From the NCBI GenBank assembly GCA_965205735.1, contig OZ242179.1:2976001-3040000 (forward strand): a DNA stretch of 64,000 bases, read 5' to 3'. Positions within the stretch are counted from its first letter, which is position 1; every line of letters begins with the position of its first letter. The notes under the pieces are model-generated. The model saw only the letters and a list, made by a program, of their open reading frames with translations, was not told the origin of the DNA and searched no databases. The translations under genes and the position numbers were made by a program. Shown here one piece after another: positions 17,229-25,410 of the stretch. This DNA is from VXNE01 sp965205735. Its GTDB lineage: Bacteria > Pseudomonadota > Gammaproteobacteria > Pseudomonadales > Azotimanducaceae.

Positions 17229-18083
17229 ATGAAATTCGAGCCGCCCTTGTTGCCGGGCGTGTTAATACGTCGCTACAAGCGCTTCCTGGCGGATGTGGAA
17301 GTCGCCGGGCGAGGTGTGGTGACCATGCACTGCGCGAACACCGGCGCCATGCTCGGATGCGATACGCCGGGTAGTCGCGTCTGGTTCTCCACGTCGCCAC
17401 GGCCCCAGCGCAAGTACGCGCACACATTGGAGATCGTCGAGACCGCGGCAGGGAAGCGCATCTGCGTCAATACCGCACGGGCCAATGCCATCGTCGCCGA
17501 GGCGCTTATCGCCGGGCGAATCCCCGAGCTGCGGTCCGAACACATCCGCCGCGAAGTCCGGATTCCAGAGCCATCAGCCGGGGAGCGCGAGGGGTCACCC
17601 CTCGCAAGAAAGGAGCCATCAGCCGGGGAGCGCGAGGGGTCACCCCTCGCAAGAAAAAGCCCGCGGACCATGGAACAACCGTCCCCGGTCGCCGGCGCTC
17701 CCCGGAGACGTTTGATCCATGGAAGGTTTGACTTCGGTCTCTACGGCGCTGACACCGACCAGGAACCACGGACGTATGTGGAGGTGAAGAGCGTCACCCT
17801 CGCGCGGGGCTGCCTGGGAGCTTTCCCGGACGCCGTGAGCGAGCGAGCGAGAAGGCACGTCGAAGCCCTTGCGCGCTGTGTCGCGATGGGCTATCGCGGA
17901 GTCTTGCTGTACTGCGTTCCCCATACGGGTATCCGCTCTGTGACCCCGGCCGACGACATCGATCCGCAATACGGCAGCGCGTTGCGCCGCGCGGCGGACG
18001 CCGGCGTGGAAGTGATCGCTTACGGATGCACGGTATCCCCAAGGGAGATCGCCCTTGATGGGGCGCTCGCCGTAGTGCTTTGA
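17229..18083 (+). CDS. sfsA: SfsA family protein with an in-frame repeat insertion
   Basis: A 284-residue SfsA (DNA-binding / sugar-fermentation-stimulation) homolog. The ATG at 17229 matches the family start (MKFEPPLLPG... then LIRRYKRFLADV). Core motifs are present: HCANTGAMLGC, YVEVKSVTLA, FPDAVSERARRHVEAL and LLYCVPHTGI. E. coli SfsA is 234 residues. The extra length is one block of about 52 residues (about 114-165) between EHIRREVRI and RFDFGLYGAD, encoded by two family A units and one family B unit. The frame is kept through the block. Whether the protein still folds is unknown; the flanking domain is otherwise intact. Confidence 0.9.
   Translation: MKFEPPLLPGVLIRRYKRFLADVEVAGRGVVTMHCANTGAMLGCDTPGSRVWFSTSPRPQRKYAHTLEIVETAAGKRICVNTARANAIVAEALIAGRIPELRSEHIRREVRIPEPSAGEREGSPLARKEPSAGEREGSPLARKSPRTMEQPSPVAGAPRRRLIHGRFDFGLYGADTDQEPRTYVEVKSVTLARGCLGAFPDAVSERARRHVEALARCVAMGYRGVLLYCVPHTGIRSVTPADDIDPQYGSALRRAADAGVEVIAYGCTVSPREIALDGALAVVL
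17569..17722. repeat. Composite A-A-B repeat inside sfsA
   Basis: Two family A units of exactly 45 bp (starting 17569 and 17614) encode two copies of EPSAGEREGSPLARK. They are followed by a family B palindrome bounded by CCATGG at 17668-17673 and 17717-17722. The A period equals 15 codons, so each unit is frame-neutral. The same A and B modules are intergenic at 15374-15536, 16473-16525 and 22477-22627. Confidence 0.9.
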
Positions 18084-18101
18084 CGCGATGCGACTCGCGG
18101 C

Positions 18102-19094
18102 TCACCCCTGGAATTCGTTGCGTAGCGCCTTGTAGGCGGCGGCATTTGCCAGACGCGCCCCGTAGCCGGTCACCAGTTGCGCCGCAGCATAGTTGGCGAA
18201 CCTCGCCGCAGCGTCGGTGGAACCGCCCCGGGTGAGGACATACAGACAGGCTCCGGCGTATATGTCGCCCGCGCCGGTCGTATCGTTCGCGGTTACCTGG
18301 AATCCCGAGACCCGGCGGCGACCTGCGCTCGTAGCGACGAGGCATCCAGCACTGCCCAACGTAACGTTTACGCACGGCGCTATGTCGCGCAGTTCGTTCA
18401 CGGCGATATCGATTCGGTCTGTGCGGGTCCAGGCCAGCGCTTCCTCTTCGTTGCAGAAGAGTTGATATACGCCATTGCCGAGCATGGTGGTCAGGCCGTC
18501 GCGAAAGAACTCGACCATGGTGGGGTCGGACAAAGTCATACTGGTACGAACGCCTTCATCCTCGGCCACCTCCCGCGCGCGCACCGCGGCCGCGCGACCG
18601 GACGTGGAAGACGAGAGATAGCCTTCGATGTAAAGGTAGCTGGCTCGGGCTAGCGCCTCTGCATTGATGTCACCCGGGTCGAGCGCGTCGGAAACGCCGA
18701 GACAGGTGTTCATGGAGCGCTCCGCATCGGCGGTGACAAGTACGAGGCAGCGACCGGTTCTCCCCGGAGCATGTGGGTCGTGTCGGTTGGTATCCACCCC
18801 CGCCGCGCCTATCTCCGCGAGGAAGTACGCTCCGGCTTCATCGCCGGCGACCCGGCACGAATAGTAGCTCCTACCGCCAAATCCGCAGACGGCGTAAGCG
18901 GTGTTGGCTGCGGATCCGCCGCACATGCGTGTCGCTTCGCGCGCATCCAGGGACTTCAGGAGCGTATCCATTCGCGCCTCATCGATCAGCGTCATGTGAC
19001 CCTTGGCGATACCGTGGTCGCGCAGATATGCGTCGCCGACGGAATGCTCCATGTCGACTAGCGCGTTGCCGACACCGTAGACGTCGTAGGACAC
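18102..19094 (-). CDS. PfkB-family carbohydrate/nucleoside kinase
   Basis: 330 residues of the ribokinase/PfkB fold. The N-terminus SYDVYGVGNALVDMEHSV resembles adenosine-kinase-like members. The GG motif is in MCGGSAANTAYAV. The catalytic DTTGAGDIYAGA motif near residue 266 holds the base Asp and anion hole. The substrate is unknown; adenosine or a sugar is plausible. Start GTG at 19094 is chosen because homology begins there. The open frame upstream runs through an inserted element. The GTG is part of a CTAGTG that also forms the end of the element, and before insertion it probably overlapped the hemL stop. Confidence 0.85.
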   Translation of the reverse strand: MSYDVYGVGNALVDMEHSVGDAYLRDHGIAKGHMTLIDEARMDTLLKSLDAREATRMCGGSAANTAYAVCGFGGRSYYSCRVAGDEAGAYFLAEIGAAGVDTNRHDPHAPGRTGRCLVLVTADAERSMNTCLGVSDALDPGDINAEALARASYLYIEGYLSSSTSGRAAAVRAREVAEDEGVRTSMTLSDPTMVEFFRDGLTTMLGNGVYQLFCNEEEALAWTRTDRIDIAVNELRDIAPCVNVTLGSAGCLVATSAGRRRVSGFQVTANDTTGAGDIYAGACLYVLTRGGSTDAAARFANYAAAQLVTGYGARLANAAAYKALRNEFQG

Positions 19095-19096
19095 TA

Positions 19097-19268
19097 GTGT
19101 TCCGTCAAGTCTAAAAATGCGAGTGTAGCTGCGAGGGATTTTTGGTTCCTGGCAAGGCGCGACGACGCGGTGTGGCAGGCCCCACACAAGGAGGAGCAAC
19201 GAAGTCCAGGGGCCAAAAAGACCCGCAGATACCCGTAGATTTGGGCTTCGGCCGCCTTGACGGAACAC
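19097..19268. mobile_element. 172-bp IS630-like MITE between hemL and the kinase gene
   Basis: Terminal inverted repeats GTGTTCCGTCAAG / CTTGACGGAACAC are perfect over 13 bp. Weaker pairing continues inward, and TTTTTGG lies at similar depth in both arms. Both ends are flanked by TA within CTAG (19094-19097 and 19268-19271). IS630 is known to insert at TA in CTAG, so a non-autonomous IS630-type element is likely. No transposase is encoded. Confidence 0.75.
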
Positions 19269-20554
19269 TAGTTCAGTTGTGCGAAAGCGCGGTCGGCCGC
19301 CGCGAGCGTGGCATCTATTTCCGTGTCGGTGTGTGCGCCGGAAACGAAAGCCGATTCGAATGCGGATGGAGCGAAGTAGACGCCAGCGTCGAGCATCGCG
19401 TGAAAGAAGCGGTTGTAACGGGCAACATCGCAGCGCGCGACATCCTCGAACGAGGCAACTTCGGCAGCGGAGGTGAAGAACATGCTGAACATGCCGCAAA
19501 CGCTGTTGATCCTGATGGCCAGGTTGCGCTGGTCGGCCAGCTCTTTGAGCCCCTGGGTGAGGGCCTCCGTTCGCGAGCGCAGCCGAGCGTAAAAGGCATC
19601 GTCGAGGGTATTCAGCAAGGCGAGACCCGCCGTTGTCGCCAAGGGATTTCCGGACAATGTGCCGGCCTGATACACGGGACCTTCCGGCGCGATGTGGTCC
19701 ATGATTTCCGCTCGGCCGCCGAATGCGCCGACCGGCAGGCCGCCGCCGATCACTTTTCCGAGGGCAATCAAGTCGGCCGAGACGCCGTATAGCGCTTGGG
19801 CACCACCCCGGGCGATGCGAAATCCTGTCATCACCTCGTCGAAGATGAGCAATGCGCCGGTATCGGCGGTGATCTGTCGCACCGTTTCGAGGAATCCGGG
19901 CAAGGGTGGGATACAGCCCATGTTCCCCGCCACGGGTTCCATGATCACGGCGGCGATCTGATCCCCATACTGCCCGAATGCGGCGCGCACGGCCTCGGCG
20001 TCATTGAATGGCAGCGTCAGCGTGTGGCGCGCGACGGACTCGGGCACGCCGGGTGAGTTCGGCAGGCCAAGCGTCAATACGCCGCTACCGGCTTTCGCCA
20101 GCAACGCGTCCGAGTGACCGTGGTAACACCCGTCGAACTTGATGACCATATCCCGCGACGTGAAACCTCGCGCGAGTCGAATTGCCGACATCGTCGCTTC
20201 CGTACCGGAGTTGACCAGCCGCACCTTGTCGATTCCGGGCACTGTGTCGACGATCTTTTCGGCCATCTCTGTTTCGCGTTTCGTCGGCGCGCCAAAGCCG
20301 AGGCTTTCCGCTGCCTGGTCCCTTATCGCGCGTACGACGGGTTCGAAGCCGTGGCCCTGGATCATCGGTCCCCAGGATGCGACGTAGTCGATGTAGCGGT
20401 TGCCGTCGACATCGAATAGGTATGGTCCATTCGCCGACGCAAAGAAGACCGGGGAACCGCCGACGCCCTTGAAGGCGCGCACGGGAGAATTGACACCGCC
20501 GGGAATAACCTCTTGGGCGCGTTGGAAAAGCCGATTGGATTCGCTTCGATTCAC
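19268..20554 (-). CDS. hemL: Glutamate-1-semialdehyde 2,1-aminomutase
   Basis: A 428-residue PLP enzyme that converts glutamate-1-semialdehyde to 5-aminolevulinate in the C5 heme pathway. The PLP lysine is Lys267 in LGKVIGGGLPVGAFGG. Other family motifs are GGVNSPVRAFKGVGGSP near the N-terminus and LVNSGTEATMSAIRLAR. Length matches E. coli HemL (426). The start is GTG at 20554. The stop TAG lies in a CTAG that is the insertion site of the MITE. hemJ, another heme gene, lies upstream on the same strand. Confidence 0.97.
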   Translation of the reverse strand: MNRSESNRLFQRAQEVIPGGVNSPVRAFKGVGGSPVFFASANGPYLFDVDGNRYIDYVASWGPMIQGHGFEPVVRAIRDQAAESLGFGAPTKRETEMAEKIVDTVPGIDKVRLVNSGTEATMSAIRLARGFTSRDMVIKFDGCYHGHSDALLAKAGSGVLTLGLPNSPGVPESVARHTLTLPFNDAEAVRAAFGQYGDQIAAVIMEPVAGNMGCIPPLPGFLETVRQITADTGALLIFDEVMTGFRIARGGAQALYGVSADLIALGKVIGGGLPVGAFGGRAEIMDHIAPEGPVYQAGTLSGNPLATTAGLALLNTLDDAFYARLRSRTEALTQGLKELADQRNLAIRINSVCGMFSMFFTSAAEVASFEDVARCDVARYNRFFHAMLDAGVYFAPSAFESAFVSGAHTDTEIDATLAAADRAFAQLN

Positions 20555-20594
20555 TTGAGGGAGAGCCTCTCGTTCAATAGGAGTTCGACAATTG

Positions 20595-21017
20595 TCAGAA
20601 TGGTTTGACTACGACCAGGATTACGATAAGGAACAGCAGTACGGTAGGTACTTCGTTAAACCACCGAAAAAATGTATCGCTTCTGGTGTTTTCGTCGTTG
20701 GCGAACCGACGCAGGAGCCTACCGCAATAGCCGTGGTAGGCGTAAAGCGCCAACACACCTGCGATCTTTATCCACAGCCATGCCGCGTCGGCGTAGGCGT
20801 CCCAATAGAGAGTCACGAGCCAGATGCCGAATACCGCCGTGAGCGCGGCGGATGGCGTCATGATTCCTCGATAGAGGCGGCGCTCCATGAGTTTGAATCG
20901 TTCGATCCCGGGTTGGTCGGTGGCTGCCGCGTGATAGACGAACAGCCGGGGCAAATAGAACAGGGCTGCGAACCAGGTAACGACGAAGATGACGTGAAAC
21001 GCCTTGATCCAGAGCAT
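20595..21017 (-). CDS. hemJ: Protoporphyrinogen oxidase HemJ family membrane protein
   Basis: A 140-residue protein of the UPF0093/HemJ family, with about four membrane helices. The N-terminus WIKAFHVIFVVTWFAALFYL has the conserved His (residue 8) and the LPRLFVYHA motif. LMERRLYRGIMTPSA and WLWIKIAGVLALYAYHGYC carry further conserved Arg, Lys and His. HemJ is the heme-containing enzyme oxidising protoporphyrinogen IX in bacteria lacking HemG/HemY. The neighbouring hemL supports the heme role. The ATG at 21017 overlaps the last base of the upstream ClC stop, and hemL starts about 40 bases downstream. Confidence 0.9.
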   Translation of the reverse strand: MLWIKAFHVIFVVTWFAALFYLPRLFVYHAAATDQPGIERFKLMERRLYRGIMTPSAALTAVFGIWLVTLYWDAYADAAWLWIKIAGVLALYAYHGYCGRLLRRFANDENTRSDTFFRWFNEVPTVLLFLIVILVVVKPF

Positions 21018-22372
21018 CAGCCGTGTCCTGGGCGGGTTGCCGTTCGGGTATGGGCGTTGATCGCCGCGCGCGTGAGGACGCCACCGATCATCGCGGTCCC
21101 CGATGCCGTGCGCCGAACATAGAGTGCCTCGACGCCAGAGCGGGTGAACACGTCCTGCGCGTCGCGGAGCGTGGCATCGATGTCGATACCAAGCGCGTCC
21201 TTGGGCTCGGCGGACAGGAGCATGAGATGTACCTCCTTTTCGCTGGTGGTGCGCAGATGGCGGGCGAGGTCGCCGGCCTTCAACAGGCAGCGCACGTTGC
21301 CATCACCGTTTTCCACCACGACCCATTCCGGATTTCCCGCCAGCGCATCGGCGGCGGCGCGGACATTCATCACATCCGGGAGCCGCACGATGCTGCGTTC
21401 CATGATACTGCCGACCGGGGCCCGCAGAAGATGTTCCGAAGGCAGCCGTTCGAGCCCCAGGGCGGCGAGCATGGTGAGGAATACCGAACGCTGTCGGAAG
21501 ACCCTTCTGGTTGTCCACGTCGCTATGACCACGATCAGCATCGCCGGGAGCGCGACGCCCGAGCGTACGGCGAGAATGAAGCCGGCGGCGATTGCGCCTA
21601 TGGCGAAACCGCCAAATGCCATGTACACGAGGTCCAGCATCGATGGTGACCCCATTTGGGGAACGACCAGGTCAGGTGCGGGCAGAAATACGATGCGTGA
21701 TACGACGGTAGCGGCAGCTACCGCCAGAATGACTGGAATGAGACAGCCAATCGCCCATTCCATCAGCACGACCTCCATCGCAAACACAATTGCCGCAACG
21801 GGCGTGTGGAAGGATGCTGCGGTCGCGGCGGCCGCGCCGCAGGCGACCAGAAGACGTATGCGGTGGTTCGGAAGCTTGAAGGCCTGTCCCAGTATGCTCG
21901 ATGTCGCGGCGCCGAGATGAATTGCCGGTCCCTCGCGGCCGCCGGACAAGCCTACGGCGAGGGCGCCCGCGCCCGCGAAGAACTGCACGAGCGCGTTCTT
22001 TACGGGCAGGCGGCCCTGGTGACTACCGAGACGTTCCAGAACATGCGCGATTCCCGTGCGGCGGTCTTCGGCGGCCATGCGCGTCAGCAATACACCGATG
22101 ACCACGGCGCCAGTCAGGGGCAGTAGCGCCGTTGCGACCGTTGGCAGCGATTCAAAGTCTTCACTGTGGAGGCCGACGAGTGAAAGTCCCGCGAAAGCGA
22201 TGATCGCCTTGAACGACGCGACCACGAGGCTTGCGGTCACGCCAACGGCGATACCGAGGATCGGAAGCTGGAGCACATTCGCCGGTACCTTGGGGATGGC
22301 CCCTGCGATGCGGCTTCTCAGACGCTGGAAAAGTAGGGCCCGGCGCGTCGGAGCATTTCGCTGGCTGTTCAC
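21017..22372 (-). CDS. ClC-type chloride channel with CBS pair, apparently internally deleted
   Basis: A 451-residue ClC-family membrane protein followed by a C-terminal CBS pair (about 315-440). The gating-glutamate motif GREGPAIHLG is at 145-154, and helix regions up to about residue 285 are recognisable. The second half of the ClC fold, with the GxFxP selectivity motif expected about 200 residues after GREGP, is not present. Sequence passes from FILAVRSG straight to LPAMLIVVIATWTTRR and the CBS linker. About 110-130 residues are missing in frame. Transport function is doubtful. The start is GTG at 22372, and the stop overlaps hemJ. Confidence 0.75.
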   Translation of the reverse strand: MNSQRNAPTRRALLFQRLRSRIAGAIPKVPANVLQLPILGIAVGVTASLVVASFKAIIAFAGLSLVGLHSEDFESLPTVATALLPLTGAVVIGVLLTRMAAEDRRTGIAHVLERLGSHQGRLPVKNALVQFFAGAGALAVGLSGGREGPAIHLGAATSSILGQAFKLPNHRIRLLVACGAAAATAASFHTPVAAIVFAMEVVLMEWAIGCLIPVILAVAAATVVSRIVFLPAPDLVVPQMGSPSMLDLVYMAFGGFAIGAIAAGFILAVRSGVALPAMLIVVIATWTTRRVFRQRSVFLTMLAALGLERLPSEHLLRAPVGSIMERSIVRLPDVMNVRAAADALAGNPEWVVVENGDGNVRCLLKAGDLARHLRTTSEKEVHLMLLSAEPKDALGIDIDATLRDAQDVFTRSGVEALYVRRTASGTAMIGGVLTRAAINAHTRTATRPGHG

Positions 22373-22439
22373 GTTTCGCGTGGTTCGCTCCTACTTGACC
22401 CTTTTATGCCCTGCGGCGACCGTGACGGCGGCATTGGAA

Positions 22440-22627
22440 GTGCCCCACAGCCAGCGCCTTCGGCTTCGATTCTTTCCTGCGAGGGGTAACCCCCTCGCGC
22501 TGTTGTTTATTTGCGAGGGGTAACCCCCTCGCGCTCCCCGGCTGAAGGCTCCTGGCCCAGCGCGTTCGTCGACCATGGATCAACCGTCCCCCTTCGCTGA
22601 CGTTCCCCGGCGATGTTTGTTCCATGG
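22440..22627. repeat. Composite C-A-A-B repeat
   Basis: A C unit (GTGCCCCACAGCCAGCGCC at 22440) is followed by two inverted A cores at 22477-22500 and 22513-22553 (GCGAGGGGTAACCCCCTCGC). A spacer ending GTCGACCATGG leads to a B palindrome between CCATGG 22573-22578 and 22622-22627. It fills the gap between the divergent ClC gene and the next plus-strand gene. Confidence 0.85.
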
Positions 22628-22734
22628 AAGAGGCGTCCCCGATGCCTGTCTGGAATATTATAGTCGGCAGCGCGCAAGGTACCGGGATCGCGTCCGGGGC
22701 CATGCGCTTTGCAGAACCCGAGACGATAATTGCT

Positions 22735-23418
22735 ATGAGACTGTCACGGAGCATGGTGGTCGTTGCCGACCGCCCCAGGAAAAGGACCGCCTGGACGGCG
22801 ATGGCTGTGGTCCTGGCCGCCGGCTTTGGATACGGCTGCTTCCTACTGGGCGGCTACCGCTATGACCGCGAGGGCGAGCTTGGCTCGATCCTGGCCGCCG
22901 ACTGCGACGAGACGGATGATATCGCCTGGTTCAAGGAACTGGATCTTGCTCGGGTGGTGGATGCAGGTGCGAACGAGCAACTGCGTCGCACGATCAAGAT
23001 TCTCGGCGATCGGATCCAGTCCCTCGAAGAGGAAGTGCGCTTCTACCGGCGACTTGTGGCGCCGATGGACGATGATGTGGGTTTCAACATCGAGCGGCTC
23101 GAAATCGCGAAGACGCGAGACCCCGCCCGATTCGCCTACACGTTGTTTCTGACCCAGGCCGTGGACCGTGACCGATGGATCGAGGGGAGCGTCGAGATCG
23201 ATATCGTCGGAGAAGAGTCAAGTGCGGAGCGATCATTGTCCCTTGCAGAGTTGTCGGAAGAGAGCGAGTATCCCATCAAGTTCGGATTTCTCTACTTTGA
23301 GGACTTTAGCGGTCAGATGACTCTTCCCAAGGAATTTCTACCCCAAGAGGTCAGGGTCACCGTGGAAGTGGATACCGGACACCGGTTCGAGCGGGTGTTT
23401 GCGTGGTCTGTGGAATAG
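22735..23418 (+). CDS. DUF6776-like single-pass membrane protein
   Basis: About 227 residues. A basic N-terminus (RPRKRTAWT) precedes one membrane helix (about residues 20-40, AMAVVLAAGFGYGCFLLGG). A charged coiled-coil-like segment (LRRTIKILGDRIQSLEEEVRFYRRLV) follows, then a beta-rich periplasmic domain ending EVDTGHRFERVFAWSVE. This layout and the position before bactofilin and erpA resemble a family (DUF6776) I recall from gammaproteobacteria; no biochemical role is known. The open frame extends to an ATG at 22624, but that lies in a B repeat. I place the start at 22735 or 22753. Confidence 0.65.
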   Translation: MRLSRSMVVVADRPRKRTAWTAMAVVLAAGFGYGCFLLGGYRYDREGELGSILAADCDETDDIAWFKELDLARVVDAGANEQLRRTIKILGDRIQSLEEEVRFYRRLVAPMDDDVGFNIERLEIAKTRDPARFAYTLFLTQAVDRDRWIEGSVEIDIVGEESSAERSLSLAELSEESEYPIKFGFLYFEDFSGQMTLPKEFLPQEVRVTVEVDTGHRFERVFAWSVE

Positions 23419-23470
23419 AAGGTCGGCAAAGCGGGATGGAATACGGCATAGTTGATGAAGTGGATAGCGA

Positions 23471-23944
23471 ATGAAGTGGTTTAGACCCCAAGGCGGGGAG
23501 AGTTGGAACGAAGAAGGCGGGCTCATGAAGAAGAAGAGGGTCGATAGCAAGGAACAGAGCGCCACCCTTATTGCGTCGGATACGTCGGTGCGCGGCGACG
23601 TTCATTTTTCGGGTCGGCTATACGTCAGCGGCGCGGTTGCGGGCAAGATAACGACCGATGAAGGGGTCTCGGCCACGCTTTTCGTCGACGAGGGCGGTAG
23701 TGTCGAGGGCGACATTCAGGCGGCGCACGTGGTTGTCGCGGGCCGAGTCGAAGGCAATGTGCTTGCCAGGGAGCGTCTGGAAATTTCGGTGACCGGCCGG
23801 GTCACGGGTGATGTGTCGTACAAACAGCTTGGCGTCGAACTGGGCGGATCGGTGAACGGCAGAATCCTGTGCCTCGAAGACGACGAGGAACGTGGCAACG
23901 TTCGTGTTTTCGAGTTGCCGGGCGACGGCGAGCGAGACGCTTGA
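23471..23944 (+). CDS. Bactofilin (polymer-forming cytoskeletal protein)
   Basis: 157 residues. The central part (about 35-125) is a run of Gly/Val-rich beta-helix repeats (GDVHFSGRLYVSGAVAGKI, GSVEGDIQAAHVVVAGRVEG, GRVTGDVSYKQL), diagnostic of bactofilins. Flanks are short, charged and disordered. Bactofilins self-assemble into nucleotide-free filaments that scaffold cell-wall enzymes. The nearby M23 peptidase gene fits a wall-shape module. The start may be ATG 23471 or ATG 23525; I prefer 23471, since both leave the repeat domain intact. It ends 9 bases before erpA. Confidence 0.88.
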   Translation: MKWFRPQGGESWNEEGGLMKKKRVDSKEQSATLIASDTSVRGDVHFSGRLYVSGAVAGKITTDEGVSATLFVDEGGSVEGDIQAAHVVVAGRVEGNVLARERLEISVTGRVTGDVSYKQLGVELGGSVNGRILCLEDDEERGNVRVFELPGDGERDA

Positions 23945-23953
23945 GGCAGCTTC

Positions 23954-24289
23954 ATGGAATCGGCCGACATTGGCTTTTCCGCCCGCGCCGCAGGTAAGGT
24001 TGCGGAACTCGTTGCGGACGAGGGCAACGACTTGCTGAAACTGCGCGTCTTTATCACAGGCGGTGGTTGCAGCGGCTTCTCGTATGGCTTTACCTTCGAC
24101 GAGGAGGTCGCGGAGGACGATGCCGTGATCGAGCGAGAAGGCGTCACCATGCTGGTGGATGCGATGAGCTATCAATACCTTGCCGGCGCCGAGATCGACT
24201 ATGCGGAAGACCTGCAGGGGGCGCAGTTCGTCGTGACGAATCCCAATGCTTCCTCAACCTGCGGTTGCGGAAACTCTTTCGCTATTTGA
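23954..24289 (+). CDS. erpA: Iron-sulfur cluster insertion protein ErpA
   Basis: A 111-residue A-type Fe-S carrier that donates clusters to target apoproteins such as IspG. The three cluster cysteines are visible in GGGCSGFSYGF and the terminal SSTCGCGNSF. Length and the NPNASSTCGCG ending match ErpA more than IscA. It follows bactofilin by 9 bases and overlaps the end of convergent anmK by 8 bases. Confidence 0.94.
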   Translation: MESADIGFSARAAGKVAELVADEGNDLLKLRVFITGGGCSGFSYGFTFDEEVAEDDAVIEREGVTMLVDAMSYQYLAGAEIDYAEDLQGAQFVVTNPNASSTCGCGNSFAI

Positions 24290-25376
24290 TTTGCCTGTTG
24301 GCTGGATAGAACGCCCCGAGGACCCGCGGCCCCGCCGCCCCCGTGACGGCCGGAGAGTTCCCGGGTAGGCGTTCCAGAAAGCGATATGCGAGCCACGCGA
24401 AGGCTGCCGCTTCGATGGCATCGCCGTCGACGCCCAAGGTTTCCGTGCTCATCACCCGACGCTTGATCAGACATCGCCCGAGACGGTTCATAAGGTCGCC
24501 GTTCAACCGACCTCCCCCACATACAACTATATCGGCATTGGATGGCGCCCATGTCTCAACCGCCCAGGAAATGCTTGCGGCGGTGAACTCGGCCAAAGTG
24601 GCTTGGACATCGGCGGGGTCTTCCGAACCGTGCAGGCGCAAGCGCAAGTAGTCGAGGTTGTAGAAATCCTTGCCGGTGCTCTTCGGCGGTGGTGCGCGAA
24701 CAAAACCGTCCTGTTCGAGGTCGGCCAGCAGGTTCGGAATCACTTTCCCTGTTGCGGACCACGCGCCACCCAGATCAAGCGCCAATCCCCGGTGTTCTCG
24801 AATCCAGGCGTCGAGCAAGGCATTGCCGGGACCTGTGTCGAATCCGATCACGAGGTCCGGCGCGAGAATCGTTATGTTGGAAATCCCACCGATATTCACT
24901 ACCACGCGTTCGCCCTTGGAAGGCTTGAACAGCGCTTCATGGAACGGCGGCACCAATGGCGCGCCCTCGCCGCCGGCCGCCACGTCCCGGCGACGGAAAT
25001 CGGCGACCGTGTCGAGACCGCTGATCTCGGCGATACGATGGGGATCCCCTATTTGAACGGTATAGGCGGGGACCTTGCGCGGGTCGTGTCGAATTGTTTG
25101 TCCGTGGCTTCCGATCGCCCTGACCGGGCGATTTCTCGCGAATGCGCGGGCGGACCGACCTATGAGTTCGCCCATTTCGGCATCGGCCCTGGCCATGCGG
25201 TTCAGGTCATCTGCGGCCGGTAGGGCAAGGGCACGCAGGGTATCGGCAAGGGGGTCCGGTATTGGTTCGATTGTGGCGTCGATGATGCGCGGTACGACGG
25301 GTTCGACATCGATCATCGCCAAGTCGAGTCCGTCGACACTTGTTCCGGAAATTGCGCCGATGAATAGAAGAGCCAT
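24282..25376 (-). CDS. anmK: Anhydro-N-acetylmuramic acid kinase
   Basis: 364 residues. It phosphorylates and opens 1,6-anhydro-MurNAc during cell-wall recycling. The N-terminus LFIGAISGTSVDGLDLAM is the ATP-binding start of the family. VNIGGISNITIL, GFDTGPGNALLD and VVCGGGRLNGDLMNRL are further motifs. Start ATG 25376 is chosen because the open frame upstream (to 25442) runs through a repeated palindromic element. The order erpA / anmK / M23 peptidase / tyrS is conserved in gammaproteobacteria and ties anmK to wall turnover. Confidence 0.95.
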   Translation of the reverse strand: MALLFIGAISGTSVDGLDLAMIDVEPVVPRIIDATIEPIPDPLADTLRALALPAADDLNRMARADAEMGELIGRSARAFARNRPVRAIGSHGQTIRHDPRKVPAYTVQIGDPHRIAEISGLDTVADFRRRDVAAGGEGAPLVPPFHEALFKPSKGERVVVNIGGISNITILAPDLVIGFDTGPGNALLDAWIREHRGLALDLGGAWSATGKVIPNLLADLEQDGFVRAPPPKSTGKDFYNLDYLRLRLHGSEDPADVQATLAEFTAASISWAVETWAPSNADIVVCGGGRLNGDLMNRLGRCLIKRRVMSTETLGVDGDAIEAAAFAWLAYRFLERLPGNSPAVTGAAGPRVLGAFYPANRQIK

Positions 25377-25410
25377 CGGTGCGGCCTGACTCGCGAGATC
25401 GTGCTGGCTA

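Noticed and set aside
17569..17722. Intein or group II intron in sfsA
   Set aside because: Only about 154 bp, built from short palindromic repeats, with no splicing motifs.
19095..19499. N-terminal extension of the PfkB kinase running through the MITE into hemL
   Set aside because: It is composed of MITE and antisense hemL sequence; kinase homology begins at the GTG 19094.
22624..22734. ATG at 22624 as the start of the DUF6776-like protein
   Set aside because: It lies in a B repeat, and the 37 added residues do not resemble the basic N-terminus plus membrane anchor expected.
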